64,000 bases of DNA. Origin: Acidobacteriota bacterium (lineage in GTDB: Bacteria; Acidobacteriota; Holophagae; Holophagales; Holophagaceae). The stretch covers positions 1 through 64,000 of the forward strand of contig JACQZU010000012.1 in the NCBI GenBank assembly GCA_016213735.1. The letters are read 5' to 3'. A model generated the notes under the pieces. The model did not search any database. It saw only the letters and a program-made list of their open reading frames with translations, and was not told where the DNA came from. The position numbers and the translations under genes are program-made. Position 1 is the stretch's first letter. Every line of letters begins with the position of its first letter. Of this stretch, positions 1-9,126 are shown one piece after another.

Positions 1-2
1 CC

Positions 3-143
3 GTGAACAGCTACATGACGCCGCGCTCCACCTACCTGGACGCGAAGAACGCGATGCTCCGGGCCACCAAGGATCTCTACGGGGCCTGGTCCGCGGAATA
101 CCAGCACGTCTTCGAGTGCTTCGACGCCATCAACGTCAAATAG
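3..143 (+). CDS. M4 (thermolysin-family) metallopeptidase, C-terminal end only
   Basis: The frame is open from the window edge and ends in TAG at 141-143, leaving 46 residues. The visible tail has the pattern of the helical C-terminal domain of M4 neutral proteases (TYLDAKNAMLRATKDLYG, then a closing FDAINVK). The complete M4 peptidase at 41393-43045 ends in a similar way (YAGARTATLSAC, then AWLAVNVK), so the two are probably paralogues. The catalytic domain lies outside the window. The family consists of secreted zinc endopeptidases. A strong hairpin follows 14 nt after the stop. Confidence 0.75.
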   Translation: MNSYMTPRSTYLDAKNAMLRATKDLYGAWSAEYQHVFECFDAINVK

Positions 144-156
144 GTCGCCCCACACC

Positions 157-187
157 CCAGGAGCCCCGGGTTACCCGGGGCTCCTGG
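157..187. terminator. Bidirectional intrinsic terminator-like hairpin
   Basis: A perfect 14-bp stem (157-170 with 174-187, CCAGGAGCCCCGGG and its complement) closes a 3-nt TTA loop. It sits between the convergent ends of the M4 peptidase and the glycosyltransferase. There is no long T-run on either side, so it may act as a bidirectional hairpin rather than a textbook rho-independent terminator. Confidence 0.7.
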
Positions 188-222
188 CCGTTCTGGGGGG
201 GATGCCGAGGGAAGGGACGGAT

Positions 223-1404
223 TCAATCCCCCAGGAGGCCTTCCAGCCCATGAGCCAACCGCTGGAGCATGGCGGTCCCGTCGTGGTCCCGGTGCCGGGC
301 GGCGAAGGCCCTGGACGCCGCGGTGAGGCTGGGATCCCCGGCCATGGAATCCAGCGCCGCCTCCGCATTCTCTCCCTTGAGGTCCAGGAGCAGGCCGGCG
401 CCCAGCTTCAGCACCCGGTGGGCCCCCAGAAGCTGCTCCACGCTGAGGGGCAGCATCAGCAAGGGCTTTCCGGCCAGGAGCATGCTGGACATCACCCCGT
501 GGCCCACGTTGGAAATGGCGAAGTCGCAGCCGGCGGCTGCGGCCTGGATGTCCACCGGCCCGCGGGCCCAATGCAGGGCCTGGCCCTGAATCCTCCCGGG
601 CAAGTCAGGGGACAGGGGAGAAGCCACCACCAGGGTGGGCCAGCCGCGGTCGCGGAGACGCTCCAGGAGGGCCGTGACGCCTTCCGAGCCTTCAACGTAG
701 ACGAACACCTTCGGGCCGGGGCCCGGGGGGAAATCGGCGGGGGACTCGGCGTGGGAGGGGGGGGTGCCCAGGTAGCGCCCGCCCGGTCGGGTGCCGAAAT
801 GGTCGAGTTCGGGGAAGGTGAGGAGGCAGGTCTGGGCCACGTCCTGGTACAACTGCGGCAGCCGGGGGAGGGGGGGGCGCGCCTCTTGAGAGAGGGCCTG
901 GTTCACCCAGCCCAGGAGTTCCCGCTCGTGGCGGAGGATGGACTGAAGATCCGGTTCTTCCCAGGGCTGGATCAGGGGCAGAACCTCCCGGACCGGGGGA
1001 GAACAGAACCCGGTGCCCACGGTTGCGACCGGGATCCCTTTTCCCCGGAGGGCCAGGAGCGCCGTGGGACTGTGATCGCAGACCACCAGCGCCGGACGGA
1101 CCGCCGCAACCACCTCGTCCCAGGCCCGGATCTGATTTCGCAGCACTTCGGGACCCAGGAAGACGTTGTGAAGCAGATGGCCGTAACTCAGGCACTGGGG
1201 GTAGGGAACCCGTTCCGGGACGGTGATGGGGGCCTGGAGCGCACGGATGGGACTCCCCTGGAAAAGTTTCTCCCCCCGGCCAAGTTCCCGGACGGCGGCG
1301 GTGATGGAGTGACCCAACCCGGCCAGGGCCACGCCGATGGCCCTCAGACGCTGGAGGTGGCCCAGACCCCCTCCCAGCTCCCAGGTGAGGAGAACCGAGG
1401 CCAC
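223..1404 (-). CDS. GT-B fold glycosyltransferase (UGT/MurG-like)
   Basis: This 393-aa protein starts with the glycine-rich N-terminal loop typical of GT-B enzymes (WELGGGLGHLQRL, residues 8-20). It has a second Rossmann half whose donor-site region reads CDFAISNVGHGVMSSML, with the HG turn seen in UDP-glycosyltransferases, followed by GKPLLMLPLSVEQ. Such enzymes move a sugar from a nucleotide donor to a lipid or small-molecule acceptor; neither donor nor acceptor can be read here. No membrane segment or signal peptide is evident. The gene is divergent from motA, with about 165 bp between them. A long antisense reading frame over the same bases looks like a GC-driven shadow. Confidence 0.8.
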   Translation of the reverse strand: MASVLLTWELGGGLGHLQRLRAIGVALAGLGHSITAAVRELGRGEKLFQGSPIRALQAPITVPERVPYPQCLSYGHLLHNVFLGPEVLRNQIRAWDEVVAAVRPALVVCDHSPTALLALRGKGIPVATVGTGFCSPPVREVLPLIQPWEEPDLQSILRHERELLGWVNQALSQEARPPLPRLPQLYQDVAQTCLLTFPELDHFGTRPGGRYLGTPPSHAESPADFPPGPGPKVFVYVEGSEGVTALLERLRDRGWPTLVVASPLSPDLPGRIQGQALHWARGPVDIQAAAAGCDFAISNVGHGVMSSMLLAGKPLLMLPLSVEQLLGAHRVLKLGAGLLLDLKGENAEAALDSMAGDPSLTAASRAFAARHRDHDGTAMLQRLAHGLEGLLGD

Positions 1405-1570
1405 TAGTTTCCTCCGAGGGGAGGGTGGGCAGGGATTGGCGGCGCGGTCATCCGGTCCAAGATATCCCCTTCCAGCAAATTCCGGCCGTCAGGGCAGGAA
1501 ATTCCCTTCCGGAGTGGCCCGGAATTTTCACTCTGGGTTCCGGCGGCCGATGGAGGGGTCGGAGAGGCAC

Positions 1571-2341
1571 ATGGATCGCGGTACCTGGCTCGGAATCCTG
1601 CTCGGCCTGGCCCTCCTGGGGGTTGCGATCAGCCTGGGGCCGAATCCTCGCATCTTCTTCCATCCCCCCAGCATGATCGTGGTTTTCGGCGGGGTCATCG
1701 CGTCGACCTTCATCCGCTTTCCCCTGGGGAATGTGCTCAGCGCCTTCCAGGTCGCCTCCCATGCGTTCCTCCACAGGGCCCGGACCTCCCAGGAGGTGGT
1801 GGTGGAACTGGTGGGCATCAGTCAGCGGGCCCGCAGGGAGAGCCTGAAGAATTTGGAGCGCTTCCTGCCCGAGGACTCCTTCTTGGCCAAGGGGCTCCTC
1901 ATGGTGGTGGACCGGGTGGAACGGGACCACATCCGGGAGGTTCTGGTCCAGGAGCTTCAAGCGACGCAAGATCGCCACACCCTGGGCCAGGAGATCTTCC
2001 GCTTCATCGCGGCGGCCGCGCCTTCCTTCGGGATGGTGGGCACCCTGATCGGGATGGTGCAACTCTTCGCGTCCATGAAGGACCCCCAGGCCATCGGGGG
2101 AGCCATGGCCCTTTCCCTGCTTTCCACCCTCTACGGGGCGGTGGTGGCCTACCTCTTCGCCCTGCCGATTTCCGGAAAGCTGGAGCTTCGTTCCAAGGAA
2201 GAACTGCAGATCAAGCAGCTGCAACTGGACGGGATCCTCGGAATCGCTGCGGAACTGAACCCCAGCTCCCTGGAGGAGATGCTCAACGCCCACCTCGCAC
2301 CCCGCCTCAAGGTTCGACGCCAGGTGGGCGCCCATGGCTAG
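1571..2341 (+). CDS. motA: MotA-type stator proton/ion channel subunit
   Basis: A 256-aa membrane protein of the MotA/PomA family, which forms the outer ring of the flagellar stator. The N-terminus holds two hydrophobic segments (about residues 5-23 and 32-50). A charged cytoplasmic loop (about 60-150) carries the torque-generating region, followed by the conserved APSFGMVGTLIGMV third TM and a fourth TM ending ALPISGKLELRS. I chose the ATG at 1571 because it begins directly before TM1; longer in-frame starts add unlikely sequence. The stop lies 8 nt inside motB, so the pair is translationally coupled. No other flagellar genes are in view. Confidence 0.88.
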   Translation: MDRGTWLGILLGLALLGVAISLGPNPRIFFHPPSMIVVFGGVIASTFIRFPLGNVLSAFQVASHAFLHRARTSQEVVVELVGISQRARRESLKNLERFLPEDSFLAKGLLMVVDRVERDHIREVLVQELQATQDRHTLGQEIFRFIAAAAPSFGMVGTLIGMVQLFASMKDPQAIGGAMALSLLSTLYGAVVAYLFALPISGKLELRSKEELQIKQLQLDGILGIAAELNPSSLEEMLNAHLAPRLKVRRQVGAHG

Positions 2342-3020
2342 GGTGGGCTACCGGAACCGCCGCCGGGTGGATTACGACAGCCTCTGGCTCATCACCTTCG
2401 CAGACCTGATGGTCCAGCTCATGGCCTTCTTCGCCCTGGCCTACAGTGTTTCGGCCACCGATACCCAGCGCTTCCACGCCATCCTCCGCTCCTTGAGGAA
2501 GGAGCTCGGCGTGGCCACCGCCCACGACCTCAGCCCGAAGGGGGACCAGGGGATCCTTCCCGGGTCCCTGGGGCTGGACCCGTCCCGCGCCGCGGACCTT
2601 GAGCGCTTGCTCAGCGAACGGCCCAGCACGCCGGGGCCAGACATCGGAACCCGAATGAGGATGGTGAGCTTCCGCCCCTCGGTGCTTTTCGAGGAGGGGA
2701 GCCCGGTCATCCCGCCGGGCAGCGCGCTCCTCCTGGACCGCCTGGCGGGGCTGACCCGGGACTACCCGGGCTTCCAGCTCGTATGCGAGGGGCACGCCGC
2801 TCCCGGGGAGCGGGGCAGAGGCGGGCAGGACGCCCTGGAACTCAGCGGCCTTCGGGCCCAGGCAGCCGTGCGCTTCCTCGCGGCCTCCGGAATCGAAGCC
2901 AAGATCCTGGCCGCGGAAGCCCATGGGGACAGCCTTCCCGAGGGCCAATGGTCCGCCCCGGAGGGCCGGGCCCTTCAGCGGCGGGTCTCCTTCCGGTTCC
3001 AGCGACTCGCGGAACGCTGA
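2334..3020 (+). CDS. motB: MotB-type stator subunit with OmpA peptidoglycan-binding domain
   Basis: A 228-aa partner of MotA. After a basic N-terminus (RNRRR) comes one TM (about residues 17-39) containing the proton-carrying aspartate in TFADLMVQLMAFF. A linker leads to a C-terminal OmpA/MotB domain (about 105-222) with a peptidoglycan-binding helix of the form DALELSGLRAQAAVRFL. The Asp is the residue protonated during torque generation in MotB proteins. The start overlaps the motA stop by 8 nt. It is slightly shorter than enteric MotB. The gene is convergent with yebC, with an 8-nt gap. Confidence 0.88.
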   Translation: MARVGYRNRRRVDYDSLWLITFADLMVQLMAFFALAYSVSATDTQRFHAILRSLRKELGVATAHDLSPKGDQGILPGSLGLDPSRAADLERLLSERPSTPGPDIGTRMRMVSFRPSVLFEEGSPVIPPGSALLLDRLAGLTRDYPGFQLVCEGHAAPGERGRGGQDALELSGLRAQAAVRFLAASGIEAKILAAEAHGDSLPEGQWSAPEGRALQRRVSFRFQRLAER

Positions 3021-3028
3021 GAGGAGGA

Positions 3029-3760
3029 TCACCCCTCGGGTTCGTCGTACTCCGCGTTGTGCCAGACGTTCTGGACGTCGTCGTTGTCCTCCAGGAGGTC
3101 CACCAGTTTCAGGAAACTGGTCAGCCGGGAGCCCTCCAGGGGAACCAGGGTGCTCGGAGCCTGGATGACCTTGGCCTCGATGACCGGGAGCTTGGCCTTA
3201 TCCACCGCGTTCTTCACGGTTTCGAAGGCGTCCGGGCTGGTCTGGATGACCCAGGCTCCACCGCTCATGGCCACGTCGTCCGCTCCTGCCTCCAGGGCCA
3301 CCTCCATGACCTGATCTTCCGCTGCCTCCGGTTCCACCACGATCTGCCCCTGCCGCGCAAAAAGGTAGGAGGCACTGCCCGTGGTGGCCAGTTCCCCGCC
3401 GAACTTGGCGAAGTAGCTCCGGACCTCCGGGGTGGTCCGGTTCTTGTTGTCCGTCATGGCCTCGACGATCACCGCAACCCCCCCCGGGAACCGCCCCTCG
3501 TAGGTCACCTCCTCGTAGGTCACTCCCTCGAGTTCGCCGGTTCCCCGCTTGATCGCACGCTCCCAGTTCTCCTTGGGCATGTTGTTGCCCTTGGCCAAGT
3601 CCACCGCCAGGCGGAGCCGGGGATTGCTTCCCACGTCGCCCCCGCCCAGGCGGGAGGCCACGGTGATCTCCTTGAGGATCTTCGTGAAGAGCTTCCCCCG
3701 CTTGGCGTCCAGGGCGCCCTTCTTGTGTTTGATGGTGGACCATTTGTTATGACCTGACAT
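3029..3760 (-). CDS. yebC: YebC/TACO1 family DNA-binding or translation-assisting protein
   Basis: A 243-aa member of the YebC/PmpR/TACO1 family, starting with the invariant MSGHNKWSTIKHKK and followed by KRGKLFTKILKEI. It has the complete three-domain family length and a typical acidic middle (TYEGRFPGGVAVIVEAMTD). Family members have been linked to transcriptional regulation and to translation of difficult proline-rich stretches. The ATG at 3760 is chosen because it gives the family N-terminus; an open frame continues about 40 codons upstream without homology. The next gene on the strand starts about 30 bp upstream. Confidence 0.93.
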   Translation of the reverse strand: MSGHNKWSTIKHKKGALDAKRGKLFTKILKEITVASRLGGGDVGSNPRLRLAVDLAKGNNMPKENWERAIKRGTGELEGVTYEEVTYEGRFPGGVAVIVEAMTDNKNRTTPEVRSYFAKFGGELATTGSASYLFARQGQIVVEPEAAEDQVMEVALEAGADDVAMSGGAWVIQTSPDAFETVKNAVDKAKLPVIEAKVIQAPSTLVPLEGSRLTSFLKLVDLLEDNDDVQNVWHNAEYDEPEG

Positions 3761-3792
3761 GGGACGCTCCGAGGGGATCCGGACGGACGGGT

Positions 3793-4512
3793 TCAGCCTT
3801 TGAGGGCTCGTTTGGAAATTCGAACGAAGGGGGGAAGCTCCTGGCGGAGGACCGGACGCTCCAGGAGGAACTGGTACCACTGCTCCCCGTACACCTTCAT
3901 TTTCATGGGCTTCTTGTTCTGGAGGAGGTTCCTGTTGTTGAGGAGGCGCTCATCCCCCTTGCAGACGGCCAAGCCTTTGTTGAGGATCTCAATGGCGTGG
4001 TCGCGCTCCTTCATTTCATTGAGCACGAAGGCGTACACGGCATAGAGCAGGCTCTCCTTCCGACCGGACTTCAGGGCCAACTCGAAAGTCTTCCGGGCCT
4101 CCTTGACCTCGCCTCGGCGCCACTGAAGGATGGCCAGCATGGCCTTGGCGATGTAGTGCTGCATGGAGGCGGATTTCAGCAAGGGTTCGGCTTCCTCGTG
4201 CTTCTTGCGCACGTACTGGACCATCCCGATCTGTCCGTCCACCGTTCCCTTCACCAGGAACTGCCTCGGAGCCAAGGCGTAGGCCTCTTTCATCACCGCC
4301 AGGGCGGCATCGAATTGCTGTTTTTTCAACAATTCCCCCGCGCGCTGGAAGATGGCCTCGAGCTGGGACTGGGCGCGCCGGCTCAACCAGAAGAAGAGCC
4401 CTCCCCCGGCGAGGAGCCCGAGCAGGGTGCACAGCCACCAGGCAGGGATGAGGAGCTTCAGGACCAGAGCCGCGACCAAGGCGAGGCCCAGGCTCATCAG
4501 GAGATGGATCAC
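3793..4512 (-). CDS. Membrane-anchored TPR-repeat protein
   Basis: A 239-aa protein with a hydrophobic N-terminus that forms one or two TM helices (about residues 5-22 and 24-44, ending at SRRAQ). A soluble domain of tetratricopeptide-like helices follows (about 50-200), for example FDAALAVMKEAYALAP and DHAIEILNKGLAVCKGD. TPR domains mediate protein contacts, and no catalytic motif is seen. It lies just upstream of yebC in the same orientation, with a 32-bp gap, so they may be co-transcribed. The client complex is unknown. Confidence 0.75.
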   Translation of the reverse strand: MIHLLMSLGLALVAALVLKLLIPAWWLCTLLGLLAGGGLFFWLSRRAQSQLEAIFQRAGELLKKQQFDAALAVMKEAYALAPRQFLVKGTVDGQIGMVQYVRKKHEEAEPLLKSASMQHYIAKAMLAILQWRRGEVKEARKTFELALKSGRKESLLYAVYAFVLNEMKERDHAIEILNKGLAVCKGDERLLNNRNLLQNKKPMKMKVYGEQWYQFLLERPVLRQELPPFVRISKRALKG

Positions 4513-4586
4513 GAGGACTCCCAGGCGAAAGGAGATTCTATCCTTTCATGCCCTTTGTGGCCACGAATCGAATCGGGGGGAGGCGT

Positions 4587-5342
4587 TCAGGCGATGACCC
4601 CCGACCGGCTGGGCTTGGTGCTCCCCCGACGCCGGGAAGGTTTTCGGACGGCCGGGGTGGAGGCGGCTGCGGGAGCTTTCCGCGGCCGACCGGGCTTGCT
4701 CGCGACGGCAGCCGCCTTCCGCTTCAGGCCTTTGACCGGGACGGAGGCCTTGACCTTGGGAGGGGAGGGTTTCCGGACCTTCCGGCCGCGTTCGATGGCC
4801 TGGGCCGCGCGCCCGGTGACCACCACCCTCCGCCCGTCCTTGAGGACCTTCAGTCGGCTCCCCGCCTTGCGGCCTCTCTTGAGCGCCATGGGAAGGGGCT
4901 CGGCCGCGAGCAGGTGCCGTTCGAGCTGGGCCTGGAGGGCGAGCATCTCCCCCTGGTCCTTCTCGTGGTCATATCCGCACAAATGGAGGAATCCGTGGAT
5001 CAGCAGGGTCTCGACTTCCCGGCGACGGCTGACCCCGAATTTCTTGGCCATCTTTTCGGCATAAGGCAGGCAGATGACCAGATCCCCGAGGTGGGGGAAT
5101 TCCCCCTTTCCTGCATGGGAAGGAAAACTCAGAATGTCGGTGGGAGCATTGATGCCACGGTGTTCGCGGTTCAGTTTTCGCATCCCGCGGTTGTCGACAT
5201 AGGTGATTGATACCCCCTGGGCGGTGGGCGCAAGTTGATCCCGCAGGTTGCGAAGGAGTTCACCAACAGATTGCTCTGCCGGCCCGCGCATCTTGCTTCG
5301 AGAAGACCAATCAATTTTCAGGGGAAGGGAGGAGGGGGACAT
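4587..5342 (-). CDS. ybeY: Endoribonuclease YbeY with long basic C-terminal tail
   Basis: The first about 145 residues are YbeY, the single-strand endoribonuclease needed for 16S rRNA 3'-end maturation and ribosome quality control. NREHRGINAPTDILSFPS and the zinc-binding HGFLHLCGYDH (three histidines) are intact. Beyond about residue 150 there is an unusual tail of about 100 residues rich in Lys, Arg, Pro and Ala (GRKVRKPSPPKVKA, GRPRKAPAAAS), resembling H1-type histone tails or AT-hook-like RPRK sequence. I prefer the ATG at 5342, preceded by AAAGG at a 7-nt spacing, over an upstream TTG at 5366. The protein is 251 aa, against about 150-170 for the usual family member. Confidence 0.9.
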   Translation of the reverse strand: MSPSSLPLKIDWSSRSKMRGPAEQSVGELLRNLRDQLAPTAQGVSITYVDNRGMRKLNREHRGINAPTDILSFPSHAGKGEFPHLGDLVICLPYAEKMAKKFGVSRRREVETLLIHGFLHLCGYDHEKDQGEMLALQAQLERHLLAAEPLPMALKRGRKAGSRLKVLKDGRRVVVTGRAAQAIERGRKVRKPSPPKVKASVPVKGLKRKAAAVASKPGRPRKAPAAASTPAVRKPSRRRGSTKPSRSGVIA

Positions 5343-5453
5343 GGACACGCCTTTGAAAACAAACAAGAATTAAGCTCTTCCTTTTCATCGAATTTGTCAA
5401 GATTGGATCCCATTTATCCAAGGATTGGAATCGATTTTTTTCAACCTTCAGCA
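5343..5453. promoter_or_regulatory. Divergent intergenic region between ybeY and rsmG
   Basis: This short stretch is clearly more AT-rich than its surroundings and separates two divergent genes. On the minus strand a perfect TTGACA (5400 to 5395) is the best -35 candidate for ybeY, but no good -10 box at 16-18 nt spacing is seen. On the plus strand TTGTCA at 5394-5399 overlaps it. Treat it as a probable promoter region, not a mapped promoter. Confidence 0.35.
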
Positions 5454-6095
5454 ATGACAATGATTGATTCGCTCGCTGGACCCTGCATGGACACGATAGA
5501 TAGAATTCCGGCCCATCTCATTCCCATTTGCATGAATTCACTTGAATTGCTGGATAAATGGAACCGGCGCCACGCGCTGACCGCCCTGCCTCCCTCGGAG
5601 CGTCTCGAGGAATTGTTCCTGGACGCCTGTGTCCTCCTCCCCTGGATCGAGGCCCTCCCCCCGGGCGCCCTGGCGGTGGACTTCGGGAGCGGTCACGGCC
5701 TATCGGCGGCCCTCCTGGCCGCCGCCAACCCCAGGATCCAGGTGGCCGCCCTGGAGGCCTCCGGGAAGAAGGTGGCCTTCATCGGCCAACTTCGGATGGA
5801 GTTGGGCCTGGAAAACCTGAGGCCCCTGGCTGGCCGGGCGGAACTCCTCCCCCCCCTGGGGGCCCAGGCAGGGACGGCCAAGGCCGTGGGTTCCGTGGAC
5901 CTGCTGTTGTCCTGGTGGATGCGCCACGGCGACGGCCGGGGGCCCTTCCTGGCCCTCAAGGGTCCATCGGCCACGGGGGAGGGCAGGGCCCGGCCGGGGT
6001 GGACCTGTGTGGCCCACCCCTACCGCCTGCCGACGAGGGGATCCAGGGTGCTGCTGGAGTTCAGGGAATCTAAGGGGGTCGAGCCGAGGGCCTAG
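5454..6095 (+). CDS. rsmG: 16S rRNA (guanine527-N7)-methyltransferase RsmG (GidB)
   Basis: A 213-aa class I methyltransferase. The family helix [16 protein letters not shown] (residues 32-47) precedes the SAM-binding motif [17 protein letters not shown] and the acidic loop [14 protein letters not shown]. RsmG methylates G527 of 16S rRNA. The ATG at 5454 places about 34 residues before the KWN motif, as in well-studied RsmG proteins; starts at 5460, 5487 and 5532 are also in frame. The last bases overlap the 3' end of the convergent LysM gene by 4 nt (shared CTAG). Confidence 0.82.
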   Translation: MTMIDSLAGPCMDTIDRIPAHLIPICMNSLELLDKWNRRHALTALPPSERLEELFLDACVLLPWIEALPPGALAVDFGSGHGLSAALLAAANPRIQVAALEASGKKVAFIGQLRMELGLENLRPLAGRAELLPPLGAQAGTAKAVGSVDLLLSWWMRHGDGRGPFLALKGPSATGEGRARPGWTCVAHPYRLPTRGSRVLLEFRESKGVEPRA

Positions 6096-7399
6096 CGGGT
6101 GAGGACGTCCCCCACCTGGACGGGGTCCGTGGAGCGGAGGAGCCGGACGGTGGCCGAATTCGGTGTGGTATGGATCACCACGCTCTGCCCGAGGTAATGG
6201 TTGGTTCGTTCCAGAAGGATGTCCTTCTTCTGCTTGGCCTCGGTGACGGGGAAATTCCTGTAACGCAGGGCCAGGAGCACGTCCCCGACCCTGAGGCCGT
6301 CGGCCGAGCCCTTGTCCACCAGGAGCATTTCCCCCTGACCGGCGATTCCATGGTTTTCGAACAGGTAAATCACCTTGGCGAGATCCTTCACCGGAATCGG
6401 ATCCGCAATGTCCGTGCGGGGCTTGAGCGGAATGGAGGCCGGTTCGGTGTAGGGAGTCGCGAGTTGGCCCACCAGGACAGAATCCATGGCCTTCTCGATG
6501 ACGGCCACGGATCCCTTCCCCAGGACGGTGACGACCCGGACGATTCCCACATTCTGCAATAGATCCCCCAGCGGCCTCCGGCGATGCGCGTCCTCCGGGT
6601 GGTGGAACTTGCGGGCCAGGATCCGGGTCACCGTGAACCGGTCCCCGACCTTGAGGCCCTTGTCGGCACCTCCGTTGAGGTAGACGGTGTCGCCTTCGGT
6701 GAGGAGTTCATGATCCTGGCTGCGCGCGCCGGTGATCTTGAGGGCCCGCTGGTCCTTGGCGTAGGCCTGGGCCCCCCGGGGGGCCAGGAAGGGCATGCGG
6801 ATGAAGTCCTGGAGGGCGAAGGCCTGCTCCTCGCGAATCACCTGGAGAGGGGGGCGCTTCTTCTTTTCGGGCTTCAGCGTGGCCACCTCGGGTTCGGCGA
6901 GGTCGGGCGTGCCGTCGGGCTGGGCCGGGGGCGCCTGGGTTTCCGGCCGGGTTCCTTCGGGGGGCTTGGAGGTCGGAGCCTCACCGGTCCCGCCGGGGGC
7001 AGGGGATGCAGCCCCCGGAGGCCTGGAGCCCGTCGGGCTCTCGCGATCCACCTGGGCGATCGCCGTCCGGCTGCCGTCGATGACCAGGGGATCCCCGGGG
7101 TAGATCCAATGGGGGTCCTTGATCCACTGATTCAATTCCCAGATCTGGGGCCAGGAATAGGGGTTCCCGAGGTGGCGACGGGCGAGGTCCCAGAGGGTGT
7201 CTCCCTTGGCCACGAGCTGCAGCCGCTTGCCTGCGGGGACCCGCACCTCCTTGGGGTAATCCCAGCGGGAGTAGTGTTCCTCCACCTTCACGGCCTCCGA
7301 GGCGCCCGCATTGGCCGGAGCCTTCGCGTCCTGGGCCGCCAGGACGAGGGAGAGGCAGGGCAGCACCGCGAATGCGCGCAGCCAATTCCGCTTGGGCAT
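6092..7399 (-). CDS. Secreted LysM-domain protein
   Basis: A 435-aa exported protein with a signal peptide (residues 1-22, ending LVLAAQ). One LysM domain follows at about 60-108 ([18 protein letters not shown], then [18 protein letters not shown]). A Pro/Ala/Glu-rich linker (about 120-185) leads to a large C-terminal region with two related segments ending [11 protein letters not shown] and [11 protein letters not shown]. LysM binds peptidoglycan, so the protein is probably anchored in the periplasm. The C-terminal segments have no recognised enzyme motif. It is convergent with rsmG and upstream of nothing obvious in an operon. Confidence 0.82.
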   Translation of the reverse strand: MPKRNWLRAFAVLPCLSLVLAAQDAKAPANAGASEAVKVEEHYSRWDYPKEVRVPAGKRLQLVAKGDTLWDLARRHLGNPYSWPQIWELNQWIKDPHWIYPGDPLVIDGSRTAIAQVDRESPTGSRPPGAASPAPGGTGEAPTSKPPEGTRPETQAPPAQPDGTPDLAEPEVATLKPEKKKRPPLQVIREEQAFALQDFIRMPFLAPRGAQAYAKDQRALKITGARSQDHELLTEGDTVYLNGGADKGLKVGDRFTVTRILARKFHHPEDAHRRRPLGDLLQNVGIVRVVTVLGKGSVAVIEKAMDSVLVGQLATPYTEPASIPLKPRTDIADPIPVKDLAKVIYLFENHGIAGQGEMLLVDKGSADGLRVGDVLLALRYRNFPVTEAKQKKDILLERTNHYLGQSVVIHTTPNSATVRLLRSTDPVQVGDVLTR

Positions 7400-7428
7400 T
7401 GGAACCCCCTTGGGTTGGGTTGACCCGA

Positions 7429-8340
7429 TTATAGTTCGTCCACCCGGATCATGTCGGAAAAACCTTTCATCCGGCGACGAAGGTCTTGCTCTGTAATGTT
7501 TTCCAGGCGTTCAGTGCCGAAACGCTCCACGGTGAAGCTGGCCATCACGGACCCCGCAAGGGCGGCTTTTTTCAAGGCGGGGATGTCGGTCCGGCCCACG
7601 GACGCGAGGAATCCCAGGAATCCTCCCGCAAAGGTGTCCCCCGCCCCGGTAGGATCGTAAACATCCTCCAAGGGGAAGGCCGGGGTCGCGAAGATCCCCT
7701 CCGGGGTCAGGAGGCACACCCCGTACTCCCCCCGCTTCACCACCAGGATCTGGGGACCGATGGCCTGGACGCGGCGGTACGCCTTGATCAGGTTGTGTTC
7801 GCCCGTGAATTCGCGGGTCTCGGATTCGTTCATCAGGAGGATGTCCACCCGATGGAGGACCGCCTCCAGGGCGCCCCGGGACCCCCGGATCCAGTAGTTC
7901 ATGGTGTCCAGGGCCACCCAGCGGGGTGGGGTTCCCATCTGCTTCAGGACCTCGAGTTGCAGCACAGGGTCGATGTTCCCCAGGAAGAGGTAGGGGGACT
8001 GCCGGAAGGGATCGGGAATAACAGGCTGAAAATGTGCGAAGACGTTGAGGTGGGTCTCGAGGGTCTGAGCCTCGTTCAGGTCGTACCCGTAGACGCCCTT
8101 CCAGTGAAAGCATTTCCCGGGTTTCCGCTCCAGCCCCTGAAGGTCCACCGCACGTCCCGCGAAGACGACCTGCTGGTCCGGCCCGAAATCGTCTCCCACC
8201 ACCGCCACGAGGCGGACGGGGTGGAAGCGGCTGGCACTCAGGGAGAAATAGGTGGCGCTGCCTCCCAGGACCTTTTCCCGTCGTCCGAAGGGTGTTTCAA
8301 GGTCGTCGAAGGCGATGCTGCCGACCGCGAGCAGACTCAT
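7429..8340 (-). CDS. PfkB-family carbohydrate/nucleoside kinase
   Basis: A 303-aa ribokinase/PfkB-fold kinase. The N-terminus [19 protein letters not shown] is followed by a GG motif ([13 protein letters not shown]). The C-terminal PfkB signature [17 protein letters not shown] (about residues 240-256) contains the catalytic Asp and the anion hole. The substrate could be a sugar or a nucleoside and cannot be set from sequence alone; many similar proteins in related genomes are annotated simply as sugar kinase. It lies 29 bp upstream of the LysM gene and 21 bp downstream of the Smr gene, all on the minus strand, so a three-gene transcript is plausible. Confidence 0.87.
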   Translation of the reverse strand: MSLLAVGSIAFDDLETPFGRREKVLGGSATYFSLSASRFHPVRLVAVVGDDFGPDQQVVFAGRAVDLQGLERKPGKCFHWKGVYGYDLNEAQTLETHLNVFAHFQPVIPDPFRQSPYLFLGNIDPVLQLEVLKQMGTPPRWVALDTMNYWIRGSRGALEAVLHRVDILLMNESETREFTGEHNLIKAYRRVQAIGPQILVVKRGEYGVCLLTPEGIFATPAFPLEDVYDPTGAGDTFAGGFLGFLASVGRTDIPALKKAALAGSVMASFTVERFGTERLENITEQDLRRRMKGFSDMIRVDEL

Positions 8341-8361
8341 GGGGGCTCCGGGATCGAGGAG

Positions 8362-9126
8362 TCAGGAAGCCGGGCTTCCCAGGTAGAGGATCCAGGCGTG
8401 GGCTCCCCCCATGGGGATGGGGGCCTGGGCGTAGCGGGTCACGCTGCGCGCGCCGGGGGTCGTCAGGAAGGCCAGGAAGCCCTGGCGAAGGGCCTCGGAG
8501 GGTCCCAGGAGCACATGCAGGCTGCGCCAACCGAGGTGAAGCGCGTCCTCCAACCGCTCCTTGAGGCGCTCCCGGGCGTCAGAGAGGGTGTGGTTCCGAA
8601 GATCAAGGAATCCATCCACCTCGATGGCCATGCCGGCGGCCAGCTGGATGAGCACGGGGCCCCGGGGCTTGAGGGCTTCCGGCGGCGGGGGAGGTGCGTC
8701 CAGGGGCCGAGTCTCCTCGGAAGCGGCCAAGAGCTGGGACACCAGGGAGGGCGAGAGGGGCGGGGAGGGAAGGGGCGGCGGGAGGACGGGAGCCGGGGTC
8801 GCCTGCGGGGCCCGTCGGCCGGCCTCCAGGGGCTGGAGGCCCTTCATGCCCTCCATGGCCTGGCGGAAGGTGGCCCCGGCTTCCTCCGGCGGGACAGACG
8901 GAACCACGGGGGTGGGGTCCGCCGCTTCCTTGGGACTGAGGGGATTCCTGGAACCCGGCGGCGGAGCCTTCCCCATGGATTCCAGAAACAGAGCATCCTC
9001 CTCCTCCAGGGCGGGAGCCGGTTCAAGGCGTCTGGAGGCGGGCGGTTTCGGGGCCGGGGCTGCGGGGAGGACGGGATCCTCCTTAAAATTCTGTCTCAAC
9101 TTGGCCAAGTCCTGTTTCCAGACCAT
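8362..9126 (-). CDS. Smr-domain protein with proline-rich linker
   Basis: A 254-aa protein. A long Pro/Ala/Glu-rich low-complexity region (about residues 15-155) ends in an Smr-type domain (about 160-254): an LDLRNHTLSDARERLKERL-like helix, the strand RSLHVLLGP, and the terminal GGAHAWILYL. Smr domains (MutS2 C-terminus, SmrA/B) are nucleases that act on branched DNA or on collided ribosomes. The usual LDLHG and HGxG are altered here (LDLRN, LLGPS), so catalysis is doubtful. The ATG at 9126, preceded by GGGTGGGG, is preferred to a longer frame starting at 9297. Confidence 0.68.
   Translation of the reverse strand: MVWKQDLAKLRQNFKEDPVLPAAPAPKPPASRRLEPAPALEEEDALFLESMGKAPPPGSRNPLSPKEAADPTPVVPSVPPEEAGATFRQAMEGMKGLQPLEAGRRAPQATPAPVLPPPLPSPPLSPSLVSQLLAASEETRPLDAPPPPPEALKPRGPVLIQLAAGMAIEVDGFLDLRNHTLSDARERLKERLEDALHLGWRSLHVLLGPSEALRQGFLAFLTTPGARSVTRYAQAPIPMGGAHAWILYLGSPAS

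Noticed and set aside
202-1407. Plus-strand 401-codon frame antisense to the glycosyltransferase
   Set aside because: No family features; composition is Gly/Gln/His-rich as expected from the opposite strand of a GC-rich gene. The minus-strand frame has the GT-B motifs.
1500-1570. Sigma-54-like sequence upstream of motA (TGGCCC...TTTCA)
   Set aside because: Lacks the invariant GC at -12 with correct spacing.
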